A stretch of 64,000 nucleotides of DNA, taken from assembly GCA_031216915.1 (NCBI GenBank), contig CM062296.1:146424340-146488339 (forward strand), read 5' to 3'. Both the position numbers and the translations under genes were made by a program. The notes under the pieces were generated by a model. It was not told where the DNA came from. It saw nothing but the letters and a program-made list of their open reading frames with translations, and searched no databases. Positions 33,964 to 46,147 of the stretch are shown piece by piece (the stretch's first letter is position 1; each line of letters opens with the position of its first letter). The DNA is from Pictodentalium vernedei (Eukaryota > Mollusca > Scaphopoda > Dentaliida > Dentaliidae).

Positions 33964-34272
33964 AGCTCTGTCAACCAAAATTGAATTGGTTAAATTTCTA
34001 GTTGCATTATTGAAGAGTTTGCAGGTGTAAAGTGCTAGTGCAAAGGAATATGGGGAAAGTTCCAAGCAACACACACCCGCGATCAGTTCGGAAGTCGAGT
34101 TTATGAAGGTTTAGTGGAGCTCTGTCAACCAAGATTGAATTGGTTAAATTTCTAGTTACACTATTGAAGAGTTTGCAGGTGTAAAGTGCTAGTGCAAAGG
34201 AATATGGGGAAATTTACAAGCAACAAACACCCGCGATCAGTTCAGAAGTCCAGTTTATGAAGCTTTAGAGGC
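33964..34272 (+). repeat. 154-bp direct repeat, two units (copy B)
   Basis: Counterpart of 20,817-21,125, including the preceding GAGCTC palindrome. Confidence 0.75.
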
Positions 34273-36425
34273 TTCGCTTCTTGCCTTGTTGAAACTAATC
34301 AAGTTAGTATATGTAGGGGGTTTCCCTTTCCCTAGAGTTTTGTGCTATCAAACATATAGATTGTGTAAGCAAAGACGCGTGAAGAAACGCCATCTGAATG
34401 AATATTATATATATATACATTTGAAGCAGCTGCACTCAGCGGTTTGGACACAGTTGCCGTTTGTCTGAAGCTGCTATTTTCCTCATCTTTAATTGTTTTG
34501 TAGCCTATTTACACGTCCTAGCCATTAATCCAACTGCGAAATCTGTTCACTTTTATTATCCAAGTAATTCAGGCAGCGTCGGGACCCATTGGCAACGGCC
34601 TTGTAGATGCGAGCTTTATTAACTCGATTTCCTGCTCCCATAACAGTGAATAACAAGCCTTTAGTAGCAATATCCCAGAGAGGAGTCAGTCCGAGCAAAC
34701 CCCGCACAGTTTCGCATCAGCTAGAAAAAAAAAAAAAAATTCAAAAATGTCCTCCTGACGGGCTACTTGGTGCTTGCGACTGCAATTTCAAAATCACCCA
34801 GTTATCATACTTTCAAGTAAAACATGGACGTATCTTTATATTGCTCTGCAATTTCAAAATTCCAGTTCCTTTTAATTTTCGATGGGTATGTTGATATCAG
34901 GTTTTACTGTGAGTTAGGAATTACTAGAATACTTTTCAAAGTTTGTCTAACAGTATTTTGTATCTTTTGCTTTCAACTTTTACCGCGTTTTTTTTTTATT
35001 GTGGGCCGTATCGCACACCCGTTCAGTCAGAACTTGGCTTACGAGAGCTCTTATCGACACATTTAATTTCTTTCGTCGTCTGCGTGTAGTTTTTTGTTGG
35101 TGTGTCTGTACCCTGAAGAAGGTCGTTGTAAGATCGAAAGCTAGGTGGAATCTTTTTTTCCTGTGCTGATTGAGCTTTATTTAAACGAATATATATATAT
35201 ATATACACATGGCTCAGGTGGTAATGGGGCACATGATTACCTTACTCCAACTGTCAGGGCTCAAATAAATATTGATTAACAATTACATAACATGTGCACT
35301 GATTACCAGAAAATACTAATTTTTTATAAACTTGTTGTCACAGGACAGACATTCTAACGTTTAACCCTTCAACTAGATTTCATCCAACCAGCACTATTAA
35401 AAAAATTCCTAAAACTATATATATATATAACCGCAAAGTATACCTTATAACTCCTAACTAAAACGAATACATCGACTCCGATTCCAAGACATGATGCGAC
35501 GCAATCTCTATTTCGAAAGTTGAAATTTGAATATTTTTAAATATTCAGGAAGTGTTTTAACCTATGTTCTAGAAAGTGATTCGGTTATGGGTTTTTTAAC
35601 TAGGAAGTCTCGAACACATTTATCAATTTGTTCTGACACAAGTTTCCTACTCAGATCTTGGCTGCAAAGTTTGGTCAGCTCAAACCTGACCATATCTCAC
35701 AACCTGTATATTATAATTCACTTTCAAAATGGCGGAAGTGTGGATCGACACAGGGTAACTTCATTTTTCAAATTGTTGTTGCATTTCATAAAGAACACCT
35801 AACTTCTACGATTACATGCAAACCCTTGACGTTTAATTAAACACCTTTGACTATGTATAAAACTTGCTAGCATTTTGTAGTTTAACCGTCTGCGCTCTGA
35901 TGTCAAAATGGCAAGATCGTCAGCAGCAAATATTTCCCATAATATAATTTGATATTTAACCAAATATATCTTGTTTAACAGAGCTCAGTGAGCTCTGTTA
36001 AACAATATATAATTGGTTAAATTCATAGTTATACAGGAGAAAAATAGAGTGATTGGAGAAAATTCTGTTGCACAACCTGAATTTTAAGTGTTAACAAAAT
36101 TCAATTCCATTCGACATCGTTCAGATAATTCGGTCAGATTCGATTAGAGTAAGGCTGATTCAGAAGTTTTCGAATTGTCGAGATTCGAACATTTCTGAAT
36201 CAACCTTACCAAGTGTCTTTTCTTGGATTGGTCTTCTCTCGTTCTGAGAAGGAGACCCGATGATAAAATACGAGTTTAAGAAGTTTCCGTTTCCCAAACT
36301 ATATTTGACACCGTTCCTGAAATATACCGTTTTCATGATTAACTTGTTCAAATAGACTTGCCGCCGTTAAATACAAGGCTTGGATGGAGACACAAAATGT
36401 TTGCAAAATTCCGCTGCTGCAAGAA
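34273..36425. other. Unassigned sequence within copy B
   Basis: Counterpart of 21,126-23,300. It holds only short (TA)n runs, the GAGCTC palindrome near 35,975 and chance frames. Confidence 0.4.
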
Positions 36426-36427
36426 TG

Positions 36428-36433
<6 letters not shown>

Positions 36434-36467
<34 letters not shown>
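36434..36467 (+). repeat. (CT)n microsatellite (copy B)
   Basis: About 17 CT units followed by only CACA. It is the shorter counterpart of 23,305-23,368. Confidence 0.9.
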
Positions 36468-36470
<3 letters not shown>

Positions 36471-36679
36471 AACATTCAATGGACAGCGGCAGTTCTTTTC
36501 TCTGATTATCAATAATTATTATTATTGTTCTTGCACTTATTCTCTCCTCTCTACAACATTCAGTGGGTGGCGAAGAATTGTTTCTTTGGTTATCAATTCT
36601 CTGACATTTATACTAAATCCACTGAATGAAAGTATAAGACACGGCAAATGATTTTTTAAAGCCTGTGTGATGATTTGCT

Positions 36680-39600
36680 GAGCCTAAAAATCTCTCCACA
36701 TCTTTGGTACTTTTTGGAGCCAATCAGTGATCATTGTTGAAGTTGAATTATCTATTTCCACACCATTTGAGGTGAGAATTCAGCCTAAAAATTCCAATTT
36801 ATGTTGAAAAAGAATAAATTTATAAGGTTTCAGTTTCAATTGGTACTGATGTAGGCGTTTAAGCACTTTTTTGAGGTTTTCAAAATGGTTCTGCACATCA
36901 GTTCCCAGAACAAACATATCACCAAGAAAAGCCAGGGCCATCTCCCGATTTGAACCTCTTAGTACGAAATGCATTACTCTTGAAAAACAACTTCATTTTC
37001 AAAAATTCCTATTGCACATACTTAGTAATGAAAGCTGTTTTATATCTGTCCTCTTTTGCAATGGATACCTCGAAATAAGCTTGACCCCGTCAAAACGGCT
37101 AAAAAACTTATTTCTAGCTAGAGTTTCTAAACAATCGTCTATGAGAGGTAGTGGAAATGTATCTTTCTCTGTTACAACATTGACCTTTCTATAATCGAGG
37201 CACTCAGAAAGCGACGTCTGAATTTCCCCTGTTGTTAGCATTTCCTTCAACAGTTTTTGTTCTTCCCCCTCAAAGCAGGTTGGCGTTCTTCTCATTCAAC
37301 ACTTGATTGGTTTATCATCCCCAGTTTTAATATGATGTTCAAGGACTTTAAAATTCTCTAAATCATAGTCATGTTTTGCAAACACCAGTTGATATTTAGT
37401 CAATAATTGATTTAGCTGAATTGGTTCTGCTTCATCCGGTAGAGTTTCTGATCTTTCAAACAAATCTTCGAGGCATTCAGGTAATTCCTTTGCTGTGTTT
37501 TGGTCTTCCATAGTATTATAAACTTGACAGGTTTCCACTGTTTCAGGCAACATGACAATCAAGTAACCCTCAACTGCTTCCTCAAACAGTAACCTTTTTT
37601 CATATTTATTTCACGATCTTGCATATTTATTATGGTACCTACTGGGTCAGCATCTACTGGATGAAATGTCCAAGGTATCAAAAAGTTGGGGTCTGGATTT
37701 GGTTCAGTTACATACTCAGGGAGAGTCCCATGTAACCTGCAATTAATTTGCTTTACTGAGTTTGGAGGAACCATAACTTTGTTTGCTAAAGTAACCCTGT
37801 TAGCTATTGTGGTACCAGAAGATAATAACAGTATAATTGTTTTCATTGTCTAAATACACGATTCCTTCTTGTAAGTCTAAACGGGCATGGTATTCCCGAA
37901 GGAATTCTAATCCAAGAATCATTGGAGTAGTGATCGGGGGGCACAAAAAATGTTCTGATATTTTTAAATTTCCCCAATGTCATTGATAATGAGTCATTTA
38001 CCTTTCCAGGGATTGTTTCTAAATCTCTGCCAACAGACTTCACTTTTCTTGCTTTGATAACAACAAGATTTATAATGATTGAATCGGGAATGTCCCAGAG
38101 TTAGAGAGGGCATCTATAGGAGTTTCTGTTAAAATTGGATCAGGAGATGAAATTTCTTTGTTTTGGCATGGATTTGTTGGAGCCGGGCCTAGGCCTGTGT
38201 ATCCTACCCGCTGTCGTTTAAATCTTCCGTTTCATCACTGAACGTTACAGAAGCTTGGGCCTTACTAGGAGTATCCACTGAATCAGTTTGCAAATTTTCA
38301 CTCTTCGTAGCTGGACGGTTTTTACTATATCAATTTGGATACTCCTGGGCCAAATGTGTGGGAGATCCACATTGAAAACAAGTTCGGCGTCGCGGCGAAG
38401 GAGAGCGATAATGTTGATAACGGCTATATCCCGTATCACGATCCGAACCGTGTGACAATTTAAGTGTCAGTTTAGCAACTGATTCAGCCAAATGTATTAC
38501 TGAATTTTGCATCGTTTTCATTCCATCAGTCACTGAGTTTGTAAAATTTTCAAAATCTGTCATTATTGTTTCCATTTCCTTGGTTGGGTAATCTGTAGTG
38601 CTCTGAATATTAGGTTGATTAGTTTTTTTCAAGCAAAATGAACATTGGCAAAACTCTCGTGTGTGTTATTCTCAAACTGAGGATGGACGACCTCTTTCCG
38701 GGATAGTGTATCTCGAGGCTCTTGTCCATACATTGCCATTGATGTAAGCTGATATCATTTAATTTTATCAATGGCGTCTTCTATAGTATTTGGTTTTTGA
38801 TTGGCAGCAAAGAGGCCTGCATTAGTGTCAAAACATCCATGACAGAATTTCATTATTGTCTGGTTAAACGTATGTTCTTAAGCTTATGTTCTTATGTATG
38901 ACCATATGATTTTACGGCAAGGTTCAACACTTATCGGCCTTCTCTTCTAGAGACATTCCTGAAATCTGACGAGTTTGTCCCAGTTGTATTTGAGCTGTTT
39001 CGGAAAGTTCGTACATCCCAAAACGTTTTTCCAGTTTATGCACGAGGTCCCAAAAATTCATTATGGGATCTTTTTCTATTTGTCATAGCGTAATATTCAC
39101 AGTTTTCCCCATTAAACACCAACAAAGGTTATTTTTACAATCCCTTTCTGACCAGCCTTGCGTTTCTGCAAAATTGGTAAATTTCAATCTGAATGATTGC
39201 CAATCAGTATTGCCATAATATTCCAGACCTTTGGGAAATTTTGGAACTCTCTGAATTACATTTTGTCAAGGTTGGCGTTGATATTGAACTTCCGCGCCAC
39301 CCTGATTTTGGTAATTCGGTGGAAGAAAAGCACTTGAAAATTGTTGCCTCTTTCCCTTTGAGTATAAACGGGGTGGTCAGGGTTACCTCTATTTCTAGGG
39401 TTATCAGGTTGGTAATCGGGATTCGGATTTTGAAATTTTGACGAATCTCGCTGTCTGAAATTTGGCGGATAATTATTTCCAATTTTTTTTTATGTCTGTC
39501 CCTTCTATTTTGAAAGTCATCTACAACCCGAGATATTCTATCGAAATCAGAAGGATTACAAGCCAGTGGTGAACTTTTAAAAGTCTGGCCTGGGTTTGAG

Positions 39601-40108
39601 TGTGTTCGGCCTACTGCAACCGTAATATTTTACTTGTTGGGTTGGAAATGACCCGACGAAAATTCATTTGTGTCAAATTGAGGTTTGTTACTAGGACCAA
39701 TTTAACTTGCGTGTCATTTTGATGGAATTTTGAAGTTGTGCTTTCATGTTGTTTTGGGGAATCCATTGGGGAATCCAATGCTAATTCTCGAGGTTCTCGA
39801 GGTAAAATTGGGTAACTTGATTCATTTACCACATTTCTATCCCCAATGGGTTCTGGCAATTTTATGTTATCCCAATCTTTTTTGTCAACTAATTGCAGGC
39901 AAATTGTGCAGGCTGAACATGGATCATCAGCATCAGGAAAATGGGGGTCAAAATGTATTAATTTGATGATATTTCTTGTAATTTTAACATCTGAAAAATT
40001 AATAATATTTTCTGTAGTTAAATTTCCCCATTCCTTTCTTTTTGATGCTAATTTCGCTGCTCTAAGACGATGAATGCAAGGTAGTGTAAAAAAAACTTTG
40101 AAAATCAC
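36680..40108 (-). pseudogene. Ty3/gypsy retrotransposon relic, longer copy (copy B and beyond)
   Basis: This has the same order as copy A, plus sequence upstream of the duplication breakpoint (39,538-40,108). There a minus-strand frame with CIHRLRAAKLASKRKEWG and CSACTICLQLVDKKDWD precedes the known gag. The zinc knuckle shows the same cysteine-to-tyrosine change, so that damage predates the duplication. Copy B keeps the junction between retropepsin and the RT leader (LDLQEGIVYLDNEN) that copy A has lost by a small deletion. No RNase H, integrase or LTR was recognised. Confidence 0.8.
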
Positions 40109-41199
40109 AATGATTGGGACTGGTTTTCCCTTTGCACATTTTGTTCATTTAGGTGATTTGATGCCGTATCCCGATTATTCTACTTTTTGTTTCAAGAGTG
40201 AAATTTCATTGGAAGATTGTTCAACACACTGGGAAACACGGTTGACATACGAATATAAACATTTGCCATAAAATGAAAAATTCTGCAAATTAAAATACAA
40301 AAATGTTGCTTGCACATTTAAATTAATCTTGGAGAAAAAATAATTTGAAGGAATTTAAAATCCCTGGAAAAATATCGCGTGGTCATGTCAAACATTTATA
40401 TCAATTTTCAGTTTCAAATTCTATAAATATTATTGCAGGTACTTTATAGCTTGCAGCGTCAGTTTGTGATATAATTAAATTGTTTCTTAGCAGTAATAAG
40501 TACCTGTTAATATATGAAGAAGCATTCAGCTACGCAGCTGAATAATCAAGTTCTTGCTAGCTTCCTTCAATCCAGATCAATCTGGAACAGGTAATTCTTC
40601 AGAGGACTTTTTCTGCTGCACCTGTCCTTATATAGGGGCTGAGGGGATATGTTCGATTTCCCGGTATAGAACTAAGAAAACCAGGCAAATTATACATACT
40701 TTTATTAAACTTTGACATATTACCTTGGCTGTTTAAGTTGTCAGTAAACCCTTATAAACAACTAACTATTTGTTTAGGATCGTAATTGATAATTATTGTA
40801 TTTTGTAAGTCTGAAATTTTGTTACAATTTTCACTATTTGTTACTTTGTTCAATTGTTTGTTCACGGTTTCTGAGTGATCCGCTGAGATCTCCTATGGTT
40901 TTCTTTATTATGTTGGTGCCAAGATGTTCTTGTACCAAATGACACCACAACCAATCATTATGAAAACATTGGAACTCGCCACACTGAGGGTGGGCATTGT
41001 ATATGTATCTAATTTTGTTTAACAGTTTTATCATATTTTAAGGGTGTATTTCCTCACAAAATCGTTAGTATATATGCTAATGCAACTTTCCAGTCATATA
41101 TCCTGGGAAGTTGTGCAGTGCAACCCCACCATGGTAGACTCATCTGTAATTATTAGACTGGGGAGCCATTGTGTGGCATGCAGGTCTACTGTTATTTAC
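40109..41199. other. Unassigned sequence upstream of the gypsy relic
   Basis: An LTR could be expected here for the minus-strand gypsy element, but no clear TG..CA-bounded repeat was found. No gene was recognised. Confidence 0.4.
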
Positions 41200-41211
41200 A
41201 ACACCAGATCG

Positions 41212-41563
41212 GAGCGCGGTGGCTCAGTGATAGACTGTTGGACTTCTGTGCTAGAAGTCCCGAGTTCGATCACCGTCCGGGGCGACCCGCGTTGTGTCCT
41301 TGGGCAAGGCACTTTATCCCGGTTGCCTACATGGGGGCACGCTGACGCCATGTACTAAGGCGTACTGCACGTCGATTGTGCACATGTCTTCAACCGCTGT
41401 AACCCTGCTTGAGTGGAGCCTGAACAAAGTTAGAATGTTGAGGAGCTAACAGCTGCTCGTCGATAATCGGTAGTTCTATCCGGGTACTCCCGCTTCCTCC
41501 ACTCGTAAAACTGTCATAGTCACGATTAGCCATTATGCATAAGTATGAGACTTTAAACACAAA

Positions 41564-41628
<65 letters not shown>
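41212..41628 (+). mobile_element. tRNA-derived SINE with long (AAAT)n tail
   Basis: The head GAGCGCGGTGGCTCAGTGAT and GAGTTCGATCAC box are followed by the conserved GTGTCCTTGGGCAAGGCAC middle and a tail of about 17 AAAT units. Flanking AACACCAGATCG at 41,200-41,211 and 41,629-41,640 is a perfect 12-bp target duplication. Confidence 0.95.
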
Positions 41629-41630
<2 letters not shown>

Positions 41631-41640
41631 CACCAGATCG

Positions 41641-43032
41641 AACGATTGGTCATGACCGAGTTCTTTTTTGTGTTGTCACTTTGTAGCGTTCATTTCGCTC
41701 AAAGTGAAATTAAGCCTTTACCCTAAAATAGTTGGTATTTACCCCCTTCCAGCCCTGATGCCATTTATAGTGTGCTTTCTGTATTATTATTATTATTAAA
41801 TTATCCCTGTATGGTTCAGTTGTTTGTGGGGTTGAATACTTCATCTGTACTAAGTTAAAGGGGATTTAGCTTACTGTTTATATTTATAAGGGATATACAT
41901 TGTCAAATTATTTTTGTAATGTACTGTAAATGCGTAATACTTATGCATAACAAAATTTATTAGATGCTAGTTTGTGAATTATCGCAAATTAACTAAAAGA
42001 TATTTCTCGATATCCATCGACTCGATTGGTATCGAGGAATATCACTCTGTAGGTTCCTAAATGACACCACGCTACGCCGTATCACGTCACCTTAAACGAA
42101 CGATCACTTGATCGTTGTTACTGTTTTGAAACGTACTCATTTGGGGTCAAATTGGGCTGAATATTGTGCAATAAAACGTCTCGTAGCAGATAATAAAAAA
42201 GAAAATCTACTCTGTTTTAGTCAGTATTGGGAATTATCTCATGAGAGTGGACCTGAAAGTTTTATTTAAAATAATACTTTCAGGTTCACACGATGAATTA
42301 TTTTAGTAGTTTCCTAGATGATGTTACGCTTCGGCGCATGACGTTGTCTTGAACGTCTCCTTGACGGAACGATCAGCAGATCTTTGTTATTTTCTTGAAG
42401 TTGTGCGCAGTCGAAACGGGCTGAATATTGCGCAGTAGAATGCCTTGTGGCATACAATAAAAATCACTAAAACAGCGTAGATATCTATATATTTTAGCTG
42501 CGTTTGATTGATGGATAGTTTGGCATATCAATCGATGTTGTCACATCCTGCTGTACCTCTGCAGAGTGAGCTCTTGGGGTTTGTTCTGGTGAGGTATATC
42601 AGTCGGTGATTTATATTTTTTTAGGTTATTTTTTTCATGAACCATCAGTTGTTACACTTAGCTGGAAAGAGCCATTTGAGCTGTTTTATGCTGGTTGTGC
42701 CAACAGGTGTTTGTCAGGAAAGATTGTTTGGCTGCCAGTACTTGGTGCAATTTTATTTTGTAAATCTATATCCATCATATGCTTTACTTAATATATGTAT
42801 AGTATGCCCAGTATTTAATTTATTTTATTTGATCGTCATTTGTAGGGTTCTTTTTGTGTGTTTATATTTGAATGTCATGATGTTTTGGGTACTAATGATG
42901 ACTTGTGATCGGTGTTTTGACCATGCTGCGATAGAATAAAGAACCCACGTTGAACTTTCATCCACCTCTGAGTAGTTTATGCCTCCAAGTGCTGTTACAC
43001 ACTTGTTTCGAAACTATTCCGTCTCCCTGCGT
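41641..43032. other. Unassigned sequence with a diverged direct repeat
   Basis: Segments at about 42,055-42,200 and 42,310-42,470 are weakly similar (TTCCTA.ATGA, GGGCTGAATATTG.GCA, CAATAAAA) at a spacing near 255 bp. No supported gene; frames near 42,606-42,939 lack recognisable content. Confidence 0.4.
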
Positions 43033-43740
43033 CCGTGTGTTACTAATTTGGATTAAAATTACCAATGAGATCACTTCACCAGGATTAAACAACCAATCAA
43101 TTCGATCTATTCACCTCGGCTCCCGCCCATCCTCTTCTTCGCTCCATAGATTGTGATTTTTGTCTACGTTTGTGCTTATTCACGATGTGAGATTAGCACA
43201 TGCAATGCATGCTGTTGTGCCAGTATGTACCCGTGTGTAAGTGCACCATGTGCGCACAAACATTGCTGCACATACGGGTATTTGGGGAACACGCGGATAA
43301 TTTTGGGGGAGTACTGGGGTCTAATGGGGACCGGTCTTTGAGGACTCAAGTCATCTCGAACTTGGGCACAGGACGAAAGTGTCACTTGCAAAGGGTTAGT
43401 CAAACTACGGTGCCATCTCCTCTCTAGTGTAGCCGCCAACAAACCAAACACAAAGAAAGTTCACACCTTCGGTGTGCTTTCAGTCCAACTAAAATATTGG
43501 ACACTGGTGCCCATTAGTCCAGAAACATTGAAGTCCACTAATCTTCAATGGTTCCGACTTCTCCCCAGTGGTTTCGAAGAGTCCCCAATGACCCCTCTAG
43601 TTCCCAAATTATAGTCTTTCATGGTCGCCAAATACCCATATGTGCGCTTGTGCTGCACGTGTCGTGCGCACATTGAACACTTGCACAAAAGCACATATTG
43701 GCACAATTTGCATGTGCTCATGTGCTGCTATTCACACATT

Positions 43741-44171
43741 GTGTACGTACACATCTCATAGTAGCAGTGATTGCGGCATGGTCAGTGAAATGCAAACGTT
43801 AAAACTTCTGGTAGCCGAAGATTTAGTACTGGTTTAAGACGGCGGGTAGACGACAATGATATTTCCGATAATGGTACCCAAACATTGGTCCTCACTGGTC
43901 CCCACAGATTGTTCCTTAACAGTAGTCGCAATAGTCACCGACAATTACTTACCAATAGTCCTCAAACAGTTTTTCCCACATTGTGTACGTACACATCTCA
44001 TAGTAGCAGTGATGGCGGCATGGTCAGTGAAACGCAAACGGTAAAACTGTTGGTAGCAGAAGCTTTAAAGTTGGTTTAAGACGGCGGATAGACGACAATG
44101 ATATTTCTGATACTGGTACCCAAAGATTGGTCCTCACTGGTCCCCACACATTGTTCCTTAACAGTAGTCCC
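43741..44171 (+). repeat. 242-bp tandem repeat inside the foldback-like element
   Basis: GTGTACGTACACATCTCATA occurs at 43,741 and 43,983, and the similarity runs through TTGGTCCTCACTGGTCCCCA to CCTTAACAGTAGTC. The second unit is interrupted by a SINE exactly where the first is continuous. Confidence 0.85.
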
Positions 44172-44530
44172 TGGGGCGCGGTGGCTCAGTAGGTAGAGGT
44201 GCAGGCTGCAAGCCGAGAGGTCCTCGGTTCGAATCCCACCTGCGGCAACCGCGTTGTGTTCTTGGGCAAGACACTTCACCCCATTGCCCATGTGGGGGCA
44301 CGATGACGCCGTGTACTAAGGCGTACTGCACGTCGATGGTACGCATGTCTTCAACCAATCTAACCCTGCCTGTGCTGCAGTGCGAAGTTACGATGTTGGG
44401 GAGCTGGCAGCTGCTCGTCGTTGCTCGGTGGTTCTCTCCGGGTACTCCGGCTTCCTCCACCCGTAAAGCTGTCACGGTCATGATTAGCCATTGTGCATAA
44501 ATATATGACCTTAAACATAAATAAATAAAT
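44172..44530 (+). mobile_element. tRNA-derived SINE with full A and B boxes
   Basis: The A box TGGCTCAGTAGG (44,182-44,193) and perfect B box GGTTCGAATCC (44,226-44,236) are followed by TTGTGTTCTTGGGCAAGAC and a short AAAT tail. The target duplication AACAGTAGTCCC flanks it at 44,160-44,171 and 44,531-44,542. The neighbouring tandem unit (about 43,920) shows the empty site. The tRNA-like head should allow Pol III transcription. Confidence 0.95.
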
Positions 44531-44867
44531 AACAGTAGTCCCAATAGTCACCGAAAATTAGTTCCCAATGGTCCTCAAACAGTGGTCCCCGCTGGTCCTC
44601 AAATACCCAAATGTACCCATATGCCGCTTGTGTTGTGCGCATATTGTGCACTTGCACACAGACAAATATCAGAACATTTTGCATGTCTCCAGGTGCTGTG
44701 TGTGCTAATCGCACATGCTGTACAAGCACGAACGTAGACAAACATCACAATCGTTGGAGCGATGAAGATAATGGGCGGGAGCTAAGGTAGACAGATCGAT
44801 TTGCTTGGTTGTTTAATCCTGGTGAAGTGATCTGCTTGGTTGTTTAATCCAAATTTGTAACACACGG

Positions 44868-46147
44868 AACTAAGGAGAAATAATTTTGGGAGGAAGTGGA
44901 TCATTCGAAAATACTAAAAATACTATAAAATAAGTATACTCGAGAATAATGGAACAATATTCCAGGGAAACAGAGCGAGGGCGGATAAAACGAGAATTTT
45001 GACCCAAAACAACAATATTCGAGCCTTAATAAAACTGAAAAATACTCTCATTAACATTATTACAAAAGGTGTAAGGGGCGACGGAGAGGCAGGGGAGTGT
45101 GGTGTACGTTGAAACATCCGAACCAGTAAAAGTACGGTTATACAAAGGAACAATCAAAAATGGTCGGGTAGACAGAAATAATGTCATGGGTACACAGAGT
45201 GGTGCAAATGGTTCAGAAATAACCCGAACAAGCAAAAATAGCTGTCGACACATTTGGGTTATTCTAGGAAGTAATCGAAAATTTGGGGAAAAAACGAACT
45301 AATAAAGGTACTCATATACAAAATGCCTTATTGATCGACAAAAGTGAGGCTAATGTCTGAATCCGAACCAAATAAAAAGCAAGTAATCGAGGATTTGGGA
45401 AAAATTTGAGGTAATTAAGTAGCTGTCGTGGCCATTTGGGTAATTCTACGAGTAAACACGTATTTTGTGAAAACCCAAACTAGGAAACCACCTTCATTAA
45501 ATTGAATATACATCATAGTGGCCTGTTGGTCCTATTGTAGGCCATTAAGTCACATAACAGACACGTACCACCATAGAAACAAGATGGCGGCCTTTTCCAT
45601 ACAAAATGGATAACGGAAAGACGTGTTACCTTAACAACACGAGCTGTGCATCGCACTCACATCACCCATCACCATGGCAATGTCGACACAATGTAGCCGC
45701 GCCCATGGATTACGTTGACAAACACGTGATATCATAATGCAATGCGGTATAGCATCACATCCGTGACCACTAGCCGAAGTCCACCTCGTGATGCAACAGT
45801 AGAGCATGTCCTACTACTGACGTACTTAATTGTTGTTGATGAACAAGAAAAGGCGAACGAATACTTTTTTTCTATCACCATGTTATTATTTTAATTTCCC
45901 CGGCATTTTAGGGTATTAAAGTAATTACGCAGTTTCTTGTAGCAAAAGTAAACTATCTGATTACATGAATGAATGCATTTGTCAAGAAATTCGAAAAATT
46001 GAGGTGTACACTGCGAGAATCCGCAAGACACACATTATTCTCTTCCAAGTAGGCGCTTTAACTTATTACCCGCTGCTGTCAGAAAATCCCTGCCCTGGAC
46101 AGCAAATCTCTTGCCACAAGAATAAGTAAAAGTCTGCCATTTTTAAT
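44868..46147. other. Unassigned sequence
   Basis: No gene was recognised. Loose repetition of CATTTGGG.TAATTCTA and AGTAATCGA.GATTTGGG words occurs at 45,240-45,470. Confidence 0.4.

Larger units (their letters stand above)
26400..39537 (+). repeat. Tandem segmental duplication, copy B (13.1 kb)
   Basis: This is the second direct copy of 13,281-26,399. The join at 26,399/26,400 fuses gypsy gag sequence (CCCGAGATATT) to ATTTCTGGTGTCGCC. At 39,537 the same gag sequence instead continues uninterrupted as CTATCGAAATCAG. Only about two bases (TT) could be microhomology at the breakpoint. Confidence 0.95.
43033..44867. mobile_element. Long-inverted-repeat (foldback-like) element
   Basis: The left end, CCGTGTGTTACTAATTTGG, is mirrored by the right end CCAAATTTGTAACACACGG. 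Imperfect inverted similarity continues inward for more than 250 bp: GGATTAAACAACCAATCAA, GCTCCCGCCCAT, TGTGATTTTTGTCTACG, and a CACATGC/GTGCGCA-rich stretch. The interior is built of short reiterations of TGGTCC/GGACC words and a 242-bp tandem repeat. No transposase and no clear target duplication were found. The class is unknown. Confidence 0.7.

Noticed and set aside
40540..40650. Possible LTR promoter (TATATAGG) of the gypsy element
   Set aside because: No paired LTR was found on the other side and the orientation is opposite to the gypsy coding strand.
41390..41653. Open frame with LFIY repeats
   Set aside because: It is the translation of the AAAT tail of a SINE.
44172..44245. Possible genuine tRNA gene
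   Set aside because: The A and B boxes are good, but the sequence continues into a SINE body and tail with a target duplication, so it is a SINE head.
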